The notes beneath the pieces are model-generated. The model ran no database searches. It was not told the origin of the DNA and saw only the letters and a list, made by a program, of their open reading frames with translations. From Bacillota bacterium (GTDB lineage: Bacteria > Sysuimicrobiota > Sysuimicrobiia > Sysuimicrobiales > Segetimicrobiaceae), in the NCBI GenBank assembly GCA_021324295.1, contig JAJPJJ010000104.1:1-49267 (forward strand): a DNA stretch of 49,267 bases, read 5' to 3'. Shown piece by piece: positions 17,733 through 24,861 of this stretch. Every line of letters starts with the position of its first letter. Position 1 is the stretch's first letter. Made by a program: the position numbers and the translations under genes.

Positions 17733-17828
17733 CGCGCACCTCCTTCGCGCAGCGTCGCCCCGTCCGGCTTCTCCGCCGTCGAGAGGTCTCCTACTGCACG
17801 GGGGGCCGCGCCCAGCGGGGCCGCGGGC

Positions 17829-18602
17829 TCAGGCCCGGCGGCCCGCGGTCATGCCGCCGTCGATGATGAAGGGCGCGCCGGTCACGAACGCGGCATCGTC
17901 CGACGCCAGATAGAGGGCGGCCGCGGCGATCTCCTCGGGACGAGCGAGCGTCCCGGTGAGCTGGCGCTGCTTGAGCCTCTCGAGCGCGGCCTCCGGGTCC
18001 GTGTAGGATGTCCGCAGATAGCGCTCCACGAACGGCGTGTAGACGGTGCCCGGGCACAGGGCGTTCACGCGGATGTGGTGGTCGGCATAGTCGACGGCCA
18101 TCGCGCGCGTCAGCGCGAGCACGGCGCCTTTCGTCGCCGAGTAGGCCGCGCGCCGCTCGAGGCCCAGGAGTGCCGCGCCGGAGGACATGTTGATGATGCA
18201 CCCGCCGCCCTGGGCGATCATGTGGGGCACGGCGTACTTCGCCATGAGGTACACGCCCCGCACGTTGACCGCCATGACGCGATCCCACTCGTCCTCGGGG
18301 ATCTCGTGCAGGACGCCCACGTTGCTGATGCCGGCGTTGTTGAACAGGATGTCGAGCCGGCCGCGCCACCCGGCCACCGCGTCGGCCGCCCGCCGCGCGT
18401 CCTCGGCCACGCTCACGTCGGCGTGGACCCACAGCGCTTCGCCCCCGACAGCCGCGATCGTCCGCACGGTCTCCTGGCCCGCCGTCTCATCGATATCGAC
18501 CACGGCCACGCGCGCCCCCTCCTGGGCAAACAGCAGCGCCGTCGCCTGGCCGATCCCGGACGCGGCGCCGGTGATCAGCGCGACCCGTCCCGCCAAGCGC
18601 AT
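17829..18602 (-). CDS. Short-chain dehydrogenase/reductase (SDR)
   Basis: A 257-residue classical SDR that should oxidise or reduce an alcohol/ketone with NAD(P). The Rossmann motif TGAASGIG is at 11-18 and Asp37 at the end of strand 2 (VAVVDID) favours NAD. NNAG is at 88-91, and the catalytic set is Ser140/141, Tyr154 and Lys158 (YSATK). The ending VTGAPFIIDGGMTAG is typical. The substrate cannot be told from sequence. An AGAAGGAGG ribosome site lies upstream of the ATG at 18602, immediately next to the tandem-repeat block. It heads the minus-strand cluster. Confidence 0.93.
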   Translation of the reverse strand: MRLAGRVALITGAASGIGQATALLFAQEGARVAVVDIDETAGQETVRTIAAVGGEALWVHADVSVAEDARRAADAVAGWRGRLDILFNNAGISNVGVLHEIPEDEWDRVMAVNVRGVYLMAKYAVPHMIAQGGGCIINMSSGAALLGLERRAAYSATKGAVLALTRAMAVDYADHHIRVNALCPGTVYTPFVERYLRTSYTDPEAALERLKQRQLTGTLARPEEIAAAALYLASDDAAFVTGAPFIIDGGMTAGRRA

Positions 18603-18622
18603 CGCTTCGATCTGCCTCCTTC

Positions 18623-18803
18623 TCTAAAGGCCCGGGCCCCCAGCGGCCGCAGCACGCTGCTTCGCGTCCCCTGCCGTCTCCCCACGTCGCGCTGCCCGGG
18701 TCTAAAGGCCCGGGCCCCCAGCGGCCGCAGCACGCTGCTTCGCGTCCCCTGCCGTCTCCTCACGTCGCGGTGCCCGCGGTCTAAAGGCCCGGGCCCCCAG
18801 CGG
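18623..18803. repeat. Tandem repeat of a 78-79 bp unit (2.3 copies)
   Basis: Copies begin at 18623, 18701 and 18780, each with TCTAAAGGCCCGGGCCCCCA. The first two are almost identical over 78-79 bp and the third stops matching after 24 bases. Each unit contains the palindrome GGCCCGGGCC. It is non-coding: the open frames across it are low-complexity. It sits directly upstream of the SDR gene and far upstream of lexA. A copy of a dispersed genomic repeat is possible but cannot be judged from one window. Confidence 0.85.
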
Positions 18804-19160
18804 GCCGATACAGCTCACTTCAGTTCCAAAGCTGCAATGCCGCTGGGTCTGGCCGCGATACCCGTGATTTCAACGACCGGGCCCCGGAGCGGAGCCAAGC
18901 ACCCGCTCCAGTTCCGTGAGCCGCCACATCGCGATGCCGACGACCCGAGGGCGGGCCTCCTGCCCCTCGGGCCGCGGGCCGCCGAGACAGCCCCCATCGG
19001 CGAGGCGCGCCGTCCTCTTCGGCACTCCGGGTATCCGCCCCTCGCCGCATCCTCCGGCGAGGGGCGGGCCACACCAACAGCGAGCAACGGCATCCCACGG
19101 GGCGCTTCCGGGAGAAAAACCGCGCCAGGCGGAGATAAACGAGGGTCCAGGCTGCAGAGA
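18804..19160. other. Non-coding DNA between the SDR gene and lexA
   Basis: Together with the tandem repeat this makes up most of a 678-bp interval without a gene. Both strands are open for long stretches only because the DNA is GC-rich; no frame gives a recognisable protein. It holds one strong hairpin (annotated separately) and, at its right end, the lexA control region. Confidence 0.5.
19035..19067. repeat. Perfect 12-bp inverted repeat (stable hairpin)
   Basis: The arms CCGCCCCTCGCC (19035-19046) and GGCGAGGGGCGG (19056-19067) are exactly complementary and separated by 9 bases. There is no T-run on either side in either direction, so it is not a standard intrinsic terminator. It could still stop or protect RNA, or act on DNA. 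It lies between divergently read units, where no terminator is needed. Confidence 0.6.
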
Positions 19161-19167
19161 GCTGAGG

Positions 19168-19181
19168 CGTACATACGTTCG
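19168..19181. promoter_or_regulatory. LexA operator-like site 1 upstream of lexA
   Basis: CGTACATACGTTCG matches the Gram-positive SOS box CGAAC-N4-GTTCG with one substitution in the left half (T for A). It is 112 bases upstream of the lexA start and 21 bases from a second site with the same left-half substitution. Confidence 0.7.
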
Positions 19182-19194
19182 ATCAATTGACAGA

Positions 19195-19223
19195 TTGATA
19201 GGCGTACAATAGTTCGATAAGAT
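19195..19223 (+). promoter_or_regulatory. lexA promoter with LexA operator-like site 2 in its spacer
   Basis: A -35 TTGATA (19195-19200) and a -10 TAAGAT (19218-19223) are 17 bases apart. The spacer holds the SOS-box-like CGTACAATAGTTCG (19203-19216), so bound LexA would cover the promoter. This is the arrangement expected for LexA autorepression. Another -35-like TTGACA at 19187 has no well-spaced -10. The transcript would have a leader of about 50 bases with GGAGGG before the GTG start. Confidence 0.65.
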
Positions 19224-19280
19224 TGCCGCGGAAGCGCTCAGAGCCGAACTCTCGGGAGCTCTCTCTTTGAGGAGGGACTC

Positions 19281-19907
19281 GTGAAGAGGCACGGGCTGAC
19301 GCCCAGGCAGCAGCAGATCCTCGACTACCTCGTCAGAGAGGTTCAAGGGAAGGGGTATGCGCCGTCTGTCCGCGAGATCGCGGAGGCCCTCGGGCTCCGC
19401 TCCCCATCGACGGTCCACCAGCACCTGGCTGCCCTCGCGCAGAAGGGCTACATCCGGCGCCATGGCGACCGCATGCGGGCGCTCGAGGTCGTCGACAAGA
19501 CGCTGTTGAGCAGAGGCGACGCGGTCCCGCTCCCGCTTGTGGGCCGGGTGTCTGCCGGGCCCCCGTCTCTGGCATCGGAAACCATCGAGGACCGCATCGA
19601 GGTCCCCCGCGCGCTGCTCGGCGACGTGCGTGGATGCTTCCTCCTCCGGGTCCGCGGAGACAGCATGATCGGAGTCGGCATCATGCCCGACGACATCGTT
19701 GTGGTGCGTCCGCAGCCGACAGCATCCGCAGGGCAGGTGATCGTCGCGCTGCTCGACGAGGATGCCACGGTGAAGACGCTCGCCGTGGAGGACGGCCGCC
19801 CCGTCCTCCTGCCTGCGAACCCCGCGTACCAGCCGATCCGGGAGCCGTTCCAGATCATTGGGCGCGTGATCGGGCTCATGCGCGCGTACTCCGGGGTGCA
19901 CACGTGA
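19281..19907 (+). CDS. lexA: SOS response repressor LexA
   Basis: A 208-residue LexA. It has an N-terminal winged helix (about 1-68) with LTPRQQQILDYL and SVREIAEALGLRSPSTVHQ. The self-cleavage site is Ala92-Gly93 in GRVSAG. The S24 peptidase domain has nucleophile Ser128 (RGDSMIG) and Lys165 (DATVKTL). All catalytic residues are present, so RecA-stimulated self-cleavage is expected to induce the regulon. The GTG start at 19281 follows a GGAGGG site. Two operator-like boxes upstream support autoregulation. Its TGA overlaps the GTG of the next gene. Confidence 0.97.
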   Translation: MKRHGLTPRQQQILDYLVREVQGKGYAPSVREIAEALGLRSPSTVHQHLAALAQKGYIRRHGDRMRALEVVDKTLLSRGDAVPLPLVGRVSAGPPSLASETIEDRIEVPRALLGDVRGCFLLRVRGDSMIGVGIMPDDIVVVRPQPTASAGQVIVALLDEDATVKTLAVEDGRPVLLPANPAYQPIREPFQIIGRVIGLMRAYSGVHT

Positions 19908-20200
19908 TCGCGGGTTTCGCTGCGCGCCCCGCGCGCTCGACCTCGGCGCCGCGTCGCCCCGACCAGCAGGCGCGGTGGTCGCAGCGGACGTCTGGGGCCG
20001 GGGGGATCTGGTATGCGCCGGCGGTCCGGATTCCGCGGCGCCCTCCGGCCCTCGCAGCGCGGCGTCGACCCGCGGGGCGAGTACGGCTCAGCCGGCTGTG
20101 GGAGCGTTTCGCAGACGACCGCGACCTGGTGCGCCTGAAGCTCATGATGCTGGCGGGGCTCGTCATTCTGACAGCGGCGGCGGAACGGTGGCACCGATGA
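19904..20200 (+). CDS. Small protein with a C-terminal membrane helix, coupled to lexA
   Basis: A 98-residue reading frame that starts at a GTG overlapping the lexA stop (GTGA) and ends in an ATGA overlap with the next gene. The first 70 residues are very basic and Arg/Pro-rich. The C-terminus holds a hydrophobic stretch LKLMMLAGLVILTAA followed by ERWHR, so a tail-anchored membrane protein is plausible. I recognise no family. The double overlap is the main evidence that it is translated. Co-transcription with lexA would make it SOS-inducible; small single-helix proteins near lexA in other bacteria inhibit cell division, but there is no sequence similarity here to support that role. Confidence 0.55.
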   Translation: MIAGFAARPARSTSAPRRPDQQARWSQRTSGAGGIWYAPAVRIPRRPPALAARRRPAGRVRLSRLWERFADDRDLVRLKLMMLAGLVILTAAAERWHR

Positions 20201-20688
20201 GCGCACAGCCATCGCGAGCGCACGCCAGGTCCGTCCACGCGTACGTGGCGGCGGCCGCGCCGGTCGACGGCCGGGCAGGAACGGGCGTGGTGTTCGTGGA
20301 CGCGCAGGGACGCGTGCTCCGGCGGGTCGGACGGACGCTGCCTGGGGTGACCACCCGGGAGCTCGCGGCATTCCGCGGGATCCTCTACGCGCTGTGGAAC
20401 TCGCGCCGGCTCGGGTCGCCCTGGGTCGTCGTTCACAGCGACGACCCGGGCGTGGTGGACCGGATCAACGGAGCGCGCGAGGTCGAGCCGCCGCTCGTCG
20501 GGCCGTACCTCGAGGTGCGCGCGCTCCTGCACGCCTACCGCGGCGCGCGCGTGACCGCCGGGGAGACGCCCTGGGGCCGCGAGGCCGCCGCCATCGCGGA
20601 GGCGGCCCGGGAGCGCGATACGAGCGACGACATCGAGGACCTGCCCTTGTGGGGCGGGCAGCAAGCGGCGGAGTTGTCCTCAGCGTAG
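20197..20688 (+). CDS. RNase H-fold protein, probably not catalytic
   Basis: A 163-residue protein resembling the RNase HI/reverse-transcriptase-like RNase H fold. A first beta hairpin holds GVVFVDAQGRVLRR, a helix starts TTRELAAFRGILYAL (Glu of the catalytic set) and a strand reads WVVVHSDDPGVVDRI (second Asp). The first strand has YVAAAA where active enzymes have an Asp (Y.DG), and the C-terminal helix (WGREAAAIAEAA) lacks the last Asp. Two of four metal ligands therefore seem to be missing, suggesting nucleic-acid binding rather than cleavage. The alignment was made by eye. It is the third gene of the lexA unit, starting in an ATGA overlap. Confidence 0.6.
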   Translation: MSAQPSRAHARSVHAYVAAAAPVDGRAGTGVVFVDAQGRVLRRVGRTLPGVTTRELAAFRGILYALWNSRRLGSPWVVVHSDDPGVVDRINGAREVEPPLVGPYLEVRALLHAYRGARVTAGETPWGREAAAIAEAARERDTSDDIEDLPLWGGQQAAELSSA

Positions 20689-20816
20689 CTGCGGTCCCCT
20701 GCCCCGCCCGGCGCGAGGCGACCTCGGAGGAACTGCTCGCGCCACCTTCGAACCACGCAGCAGGAGAGGACCGTGCGGCCGCCCGCCGCCGCGCGGCCGC
20801 GCGACCGCCAGCCACG

Positions 20817-21362
20817 ATGAGCGCTCAGGACCCCACCACGCTACTCACCGAAGGAGAGGCGCTGCTCGCCGCCGGGGATTGGGATGGCGCGGCCGCCGTG
20901 CTCCGCAGGGCCGTCGAGGCGGCACCCGCATCCGCGCTGGCGCACAGCAAGCTCGGGGTCGCCTACGTGCACAAGCGGCAGTGGGACGATGCGTTCGCCG
21001 AGTTCTCCAAGGCGATTCAGCTCGACCCGCGCTACGCACCGGCGTACAGCAACCTCGGCAACGTCTACCGCGAGCGCGGGCAACTGGACGAGGCTGTCGC
21101 CTGCTACCAGAGGGCGATCGCCGCCGATCCCGACTATTGGATCGCCCACCAGAACCTCGGCGTCGTCTACAAGCAGCAGGGACGCGTCGGCGATGCCGTG
21201 CGGGAGTTCAAGACCGCGACGCGGCTGTCGCTGCGCGCGCCGCGCACGGGAGAGCCCGGCCTGCCTCGCGCGGCGCGCGGGGGGCCGCGGATGGGCTGCC
21301 TGAGCGCGGGCGGCGTGGCGGTGTTGCTGGCCATCGCGCTCGGCGCCCTGCGCAGACCCTGA
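20817..21362 (+). CDS. TPR-repeat protein with C-terminal membrane helix
   Basis: A 181-residue protein with three to four tetratricopeptide repeats between about residues 8 and 140. Typical units read ALAHSKLGVAYVHKRQWDDA, AYSNLGNVYRERGQLDEAVA and AHQNLGVVYKQQGRVGDAVR. After a short Arg/Pro linker a hydrophobic C-terminus (LSAGGVAVLLAIALGAL) probably anchors it in the membrane. TPRs mediate protein contacts; no partner is evident. The ATG at 20817 lacks a strong ribosome site, and an upstream in-frame start would add Ala/Arg-rich sequence. A 128-bp gap separates it from the lexA unit. Confidence 0.8.
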   Translation: MSAQDPTTLLTEGEALLAAGDWDGAAAVLRRAVEAAPASALAHSKLGVAYVHKRQWDDAFAEFSKAIQLDPRYAPAYSNLGNVYRERGQLDEAVACYQRAIAADPDYWIAHQNLGVVYKQQGRVGDAVREFKTATRLSLRAPRTGEPGLPRAARGGPRMGCLSAGGVAVLLAIALGALRRP

Positions 21363-21509
21363 GCGCGCTCCAACGAACGGTTGCACGGTCCGTCTCTCGG
21401 GCAGCACCGTCGATACGCCCGTCCGCGGGAATAAAAGGAATGCGCAGAGGGTTGTACCGGCGTGTGGAGCGAGTCATTCGCTTATTGAGGAAGGAGAGGA
21501 GACGAGGCA

Positions 21510-21848
21510 ATGGCAGCGAAGCCGCAGGCTGTGACGGAGCAGACGTTCGACCCTGAGGTGCTCAAGTCGCCGACCCCGGTGCTGGTGGACTTCTGGGCGA
21601 CGTGGTGCGGTCCGTGCCGGATGATCGCCCCGATCGTCGAGCAGCTCGCCGAGGAGTACCAGGGGCGGCTCAAGGTCGTGAAGGTCGACGTCGACGAGAA
21701 CGGCACCGTCGCCGCCCGGTACAGCATCATGAGCATCCCGACGCTCGGGATCTTCAGGGGCGGAGAGCTGATCGAGCGGATCGTCGGCTACATGCCGAAG
21801 GAGCAGCTCAAGAAGCGGATCGACGCGGCGCTGGCGTCCCGGGTCTAG
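21510..21848 (+). CDS. trxA: Thioredoxin
   Basis: A 112-residue thioredoxin with the active site WCGPC (Cys33, Cys36) in VLVDFWATWCGPCRMIAPIV. The cis-Pro region SIPTLGIFRGG and the C-terminal helix KEQLKKRIDAAL are also present. It should reduce protein disulfides in the cytoplasm using thioredoxin reductase, which is not in the window. The ATG follows a strong AAGGAGAGGAG ribosome site. A hairpin terminator follows it directly, so it is the end of its transcription unit. Confidence 0.96.
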   Translation: MAAKPQAVTEQTFDPEVLKSPTPVLVDFWATWCGPCRMIAPIVEQLAEEYQGRLKVVKVDVDENGTVAARYSIMSIPTLGIFRGGELIERIVGYMPKEQLKKRIDAALASRV

Positions 21849-21870
21849 GCGCGTAGCCGGCTCCGCGTCC

Positions 21871-21899
21871 AGCCGGGCCCCCAGGGCCCGGCTCTTGTG
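21871..21899 (+). terminator. Hairpin terminator after trxA
   Basis: AGCCGGGCCC (21871-21880) pairs perfectly with GGGCCCGGCT (21884-21893) around a 3-base loop, and the stem is followed by the T-rich CTTGTGT. The stem is strong and the U-tract weak, a common form in GC-rich genomes. It separates trxA from the heat-shock promoter. Confidence 0.7.
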
Positions 21900-21933
21900 T
21901 GCCGGGTCCTTGACAATACCATTGGTAGATGTC

Positions 21934-21962
21934 TTGACAAAGGAAATGGCACCGGTTATAGT
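21934..21962 (+). promoter_or_regulatory. Near-consensus promoter of the hspR-hsp20-dnaK block
   Basis: TTGACA (21934-21939) and TATAGT (21957-21962) are exactly 17 bases apart: a -35 with a full match and a -10 with one or two differences from TATAAT. The heptamer CTTGACA occurs twice, at 21909-21915 and 21933-21939, 24 bases apart. No CIRCE element and no full HAIR inverted repeat (CTTGAGT-N7-ACTCAAG) are visible; the direct CTTGACA repeats and the small palindrome TACCATTGGTA between them are the nearest candidates for HspR binding. Confidence 0.75.
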
Positions 21963-22020
21963 CCGGAATGGAACACGAGGAGCATCCCGAACACGCGGGC
22001 GGGCGGGAGAAGACGGTGCG

Positions 22021-22377
22021 GTGAAGCAGCGAGGACCCGATACCCCGGTGTACGTGATCAGCATCGCCGCCGACTTGGCGGGCTGCCACCCCCGGACGCT
22101 GCGCATCTACGAGGAGCGCGGGCTCCTGTCGCCGGTGCGGCGGCATCGCATCCGACTATACTCGGAGAGGGACATCCAGCGGGTGCGGCTGATCAGGTAC
22201 CTGACCGAGGAGAAGGGCCTGAACCTCGCGGGCGTGCGGCTCCTCCTGCAGATCCAGGAGCACTACCGCGAGGAGCTGACCTGGGTCTTCGAGGAGGATG
22301 CCGACGCGAGGCTGGACGATGCGCGGGCACGCAGTGCCGACGAAGAGAGACCACGCAAAGGAGGGCGAGGACGATGA
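22021..22377 (+). CDS. hspR: HspR, MerR-family heat-shock repressor
   Basis: A 118-residue MerR-family regulator of the HspR type. The winged helix reads YVISIAADLAGCHPRTLRIY then EERGLLSPVRRHRIRLYSE, and a short dimerisation region follows with LTEEKGLNLAGVRLLLQIQE. HspR proteins repress dnaK-type operons with DnaK as co-repressor. Gene order (hspR first, chaperones after) supports autoregulation of this block. The start is the GTG at 22021 with GGGAGAAG upstream; starts further upstream would lie close to the promoter -10. The TGA overlaps the hsp20 ATG. Confidence 0.9.
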   Translation: MKQRGPDTPVYVISIAADLAGCHPRTLRIYEERGLLSPVRRHRIRLYSERDIQRVRLIRYLTEEKGLNLAGVRLLLQIQEHYREELTWVFEEDADARLDDARARSADEERPRKGGRGR

Positions 22378-22841
22378 GCATCATGCGGTGGGACCCCTTC
22401 GAGGAGGTGGGCACGCTGCGTCGGGCGATGGATCGCCTCTTCGACGACTTCTTCTCGCCGGTCCGCCGTTCGACGCGCGAGCTGGCGGCGCGGGGCCTGG
22501 CGGCCATGGAGTGGGAGCCGGCGGTCGAGATGTACGAGACGGACCACGAGGTGGTCGTGCGGGCGGAGATGCCCAACATCGATCCGAAGAGCGTGGACAT
22601 CAGCGTCACCAGCGACGCGATCACGCTGAAGGGCCAGACGAAGTCCGAGGAGGAGCAGAAAGACCGGAACTACTATCGGCGCGAGCTGCGCTACGGGGCA
22701 TTTGTCCGTACGTTGTCCCTGCCCACCGAGGTGAAGAGCGCGGAGGCCAAGGCCACGTACAAGGACGGGGTCCTCGAGGTGAAGATCCCGAAGTCCGAGC
22801 GAGTGCGGCCGACCTCGGTGAAAGTGCAGGTCGCGCCGTAA
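22374..22841 (+). CDS. Hsp20/alpha-crystallin small heat-shock protein
   Basis: A 155-residue small heat-shock protein. The N-terminal arm opens IMRWDPFEEVGTLRRAMDRL, typical of the class. The alpha-crystallin domain (about 42-145) includes EMYETDHEVVVRAEMPNIDP, DISVTSDAITLKGQ and the consensus block VKSAEAKATYKDGVLEVKIP. It acts as an ATP-independent holdase that passes clients to DnaK/ClpB. AAGGAGGGCGAGG precedes the ATG, which overlaps the hspR stop, so the two are coupled. Confidence 0.95.
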   Translation: MSIMRWDPFEEVGTLRRAMDRLFDDFFSPVRRSTRELAARGLAAMEWEPAVEMYETDHEVVVRAEMPNIDPKSVDISVTSDAITLKGQTKSEEEQKDRNYYRRELRYGAFVRTLSLPTEVKSAEAKATYKDGVLEVKIPKSERVRPTSVKVQVAP

Positions 22842-22854
22842 CGCCAGGAGCCGC

Positions 22855-22888
22855 GCGGTCGGTACCCGGCACAGCGGGTACCGACCGC
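22855..22888 (+). repeat. Perfect 13-bp stem-loop between hsp20 and dnaK
   Basis: Bases 22855-22867 (GCGGTCGGTACCC) pair with 22876-22888 (GGGTACCGACCGC) around an 8-base loop. No T-run follows. It lies in the only sizeable gap between the first chaperone genes (90 bp). A partial terminator or RNA-processing and stability element that adjusts dnaK relative to hsp20 is plausible. Confidence 0.7.
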
Positions 22889-22931
22889 CATACCCACCAC
22901 GCGGCGCACGGCGCTGCCGGGAGGAAGCAGC

Positions 22932-24842
22932 ATGGCAAAGGTTGTGGGAATTGACCTGGGCACCACGAACTCCGTGATCGCGGCGATGATCGGCGGCGAG
23001 CCGACGGTCATCCCGAACGCCGAGGGCAGCCGGCTCACACCGTCGGTGGTCGGGTTCACCAAGACCGGGGAGCGGCTGGTCGGCCAGATGGCCCGCCGGC
23101 AGGCGATCCTGAACCCGGAGAACACCATCTACTCGATCAAGCGGTTCATGGGCCGCCGCTACGGCGAGGTGGAGACCGAGCGCAAGATCGTCTCCTACAA
23201 GGTCGAGGAGGGCAGGAACGGCGCGGCGGTGGTGAACATCCCGGCCGCCGGCCGGACGTTCACGCCCGAAGAGATCTCGGCGATGATCCTCCAGAAGCTC
23301 AAGACCGACGCCGAGGCGTACCTGGGGGAGAAGATCGAGCAGGCGGTGATCACGGTCCCCGCCTACTTCAACGACGCGCAGCGCACAGCGACCCGCAACG
23401 CCGGCGAGATCGCCGGCCTCAAGGTGCTGCGCATCATCAACGAGCCGACGGCTTCGTCCCTCGCCTACGGCCGCCAGCTCGAGCAGAAGCACGCCAAGAC
23501 GATCCTCGTCTTCGACCTGGGCGGCGGCACGTTCGACGTCTCGATCCTGGAGATCGGCGAGGGCGTCTACGAGGTCAAGGCCACGAGCGGCGACACGCAC
23601 CTCGGTGGGGACGACTTCGATGAGCGGATCGTCAACTGGCTCGCCGACGAGTTCCGCAAGCAACAGGGCATCGACCTGCGGCAGGACCGGCAGGCCCTCC
23701 AGCGGCTGCGGGAGGCGGCAGAGCGGGCGAAGATCGAGCTGAGCACCGTGGTGCAGACGTCGATCAACCTGCCGTTCATCACGGCGGACGCGACCGGCCC
23801 GAAGCACCTCGACATGACGCTGACGCGCGCGAAGTTCGACGAGCTGACCGCCGACCTGGTGGAGCGGTGCATCGGCCCGTTCAAGCAGGCGCTCGCGGAC
23901 GCCAAGCTGAGCGAGCGGGACCTCGACGAGGTGATCCTCGTCGGCGGCGCGACACGGATGCCGAGCGTCCAGGAGCTGGTGCGGCGCCTCACCGGCAAGG
24001 AGCCCAACAAGGAGGTGCACCCGGATGAGGTCGTGGCCGTGGGCGCGGCGGTCCAGGCCGGCGTGCTCGCGGGCGAGGTACGGGAGGTCGTGCTGCTCGA
24101 CGTCACGCCGCTGTCGCTCGGGATCGAGACGCTGGGCGGCGTCAACACGATCCTGATCCCGCGGAACACCACGATCCCGACGCGGAAGACGGAGACGTTC
24201 AGCACAGCCGATGACGGGCAGACGGCGGTCGACATCCACGTCCTCCAGGGCGAGCGGCCGATGGCCCGGGACAACCGGACGCTCGGCAAGTTCATCCTGG
24301 ACGGCATCCCGCCGGCGCCCCGGGGCGTGCCGCAGATCGAGGTGACGTTCGACATCGACGCGAACGGCATCCTGAACGTCTCGGCACGCGACAAGGCGAC
24401 CGGACGCGAGCAGTCGATCAAGATCACCGGCACCGGGACGCTCGACAAGAGCGAGGTGGACCGGCTGGTAAAAGAGGCCGAGGCCCACGCCGAGGAGGAC
24501 CGGCGGAAGCGGGAGGCCGCGGAGATCCGGAACCGCGGGGACAGCCTGGCGTACCAGACCGAGCGGATGCTCAAGGAGGTCGGCGACAAAGTCCCCGCCG
24601 ACGAGCGGAGCAAGGTCGAGGCGGCCCTCGGCGAGCTGCGCGAGGCCCTCAAGGGGGGCGACAGCGAGCGCATCAAGCGAGCGACCGACGCCCTCCAGCA
24701 GGCCAGCTTCAAGCTCGGGGAGGAGATGTACCGGCGGTCGACCGCGGCGGCGGGCGCGGGCAGCGCCGGCGCCCAGCCCGGCGGCGGCAAGGGCGGCGAG
24801 GACGTGATCGACGCGGAGTTCAAGCCGTCCGACAAGTCCTAG
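22932..24842 (+). CDS. dnaK: Chaperone DnaK (Hsp70)
   Basis: A 636-residue Hsp70 of normal length. The nucleotide-binding domain begins [14 protein letters not shown] and holds the phosphate loops and signatures [13 protein letters not shown] and [17 protein letters not shown]. The conserved [14 protein letters not shown] lies near residue 340. The peptide-binding domain ([15 protein letters not shown] onwards) and helical lid follow, with a Gly/Ala-rich tail ending [15 protein letters not shown]. It folds and protects clients with DnaJ and GrpE and may also act as HspR co-repressor. GGGAGGAAG lies before the ATG. Confidence 0.98.
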   Translation: MAKVVGIDLGTTNSVIAAMIGGEPTVIPNAEGSRLTPSVVGFTKTGERLVGQMARRQAILNPENTIYSIKRFMGRRYGEVETERKIVSYKVEEGRNGAAVVNIPAAGRTFTPEEISAMILQKLKTDAEAYLGEKIEQAVITVPAYFNDAQRTATRNAGEIAGLKVLRIINEPTASSLAYGRQLEQKHAKTILVFDLGGGTFDVSILEIGEGVYEVKATSGDTHLGGDDFDERIVNWLADEFRKQQGIDLRQDRQALQRLREAAERAKIELSTVVQTSINLPFITADATGPKHLDMTLTRAKFDELTADLVERCIGPFKQALADAKLSERDLDEVILVGGATRMPSVQELVRRLTGKEPNKEVHPDEVVAVGAAVQAGVLAGEVREVVLLDVTPLSLGIETLGGVNTILIPRNTTIPTRKTETFSTADDGQTAVDIHVLQGERPMARDNRTLGKFILDGIPPAPRGVPQIEVTFDIDANGILNVSARDKATGREQSIKITGTGTLDKSEVDRLVKEAEAHAEEDRRKREAAEIRNRGDSLAYQTERMLKEVGDKVPADERSKVEAALGELREALKGGDSERIKRATDALQQASFKLGEEMYRRSTAAAGAGSAGAQPGGGKGGEDVIDAEFKPSDKS

Positions 24843-24861
24843 CCCCTGGGGAGGCTGAGGT

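Noticed and set aside
18623-18803. Tandem repeat considered as a CRISPR array
   Set aside because: The units adjoin each other without unique spacers, there are only about 2.3 copies, and no cas genes are present.
21900-22020. CIRCE element (HrcA operator) before the chaperone genes
   Set aside because: No TTAGCACTC-N9-GAGTGCTAA or near match occurs; the first gene is hspR, so HspR control is the better reading.
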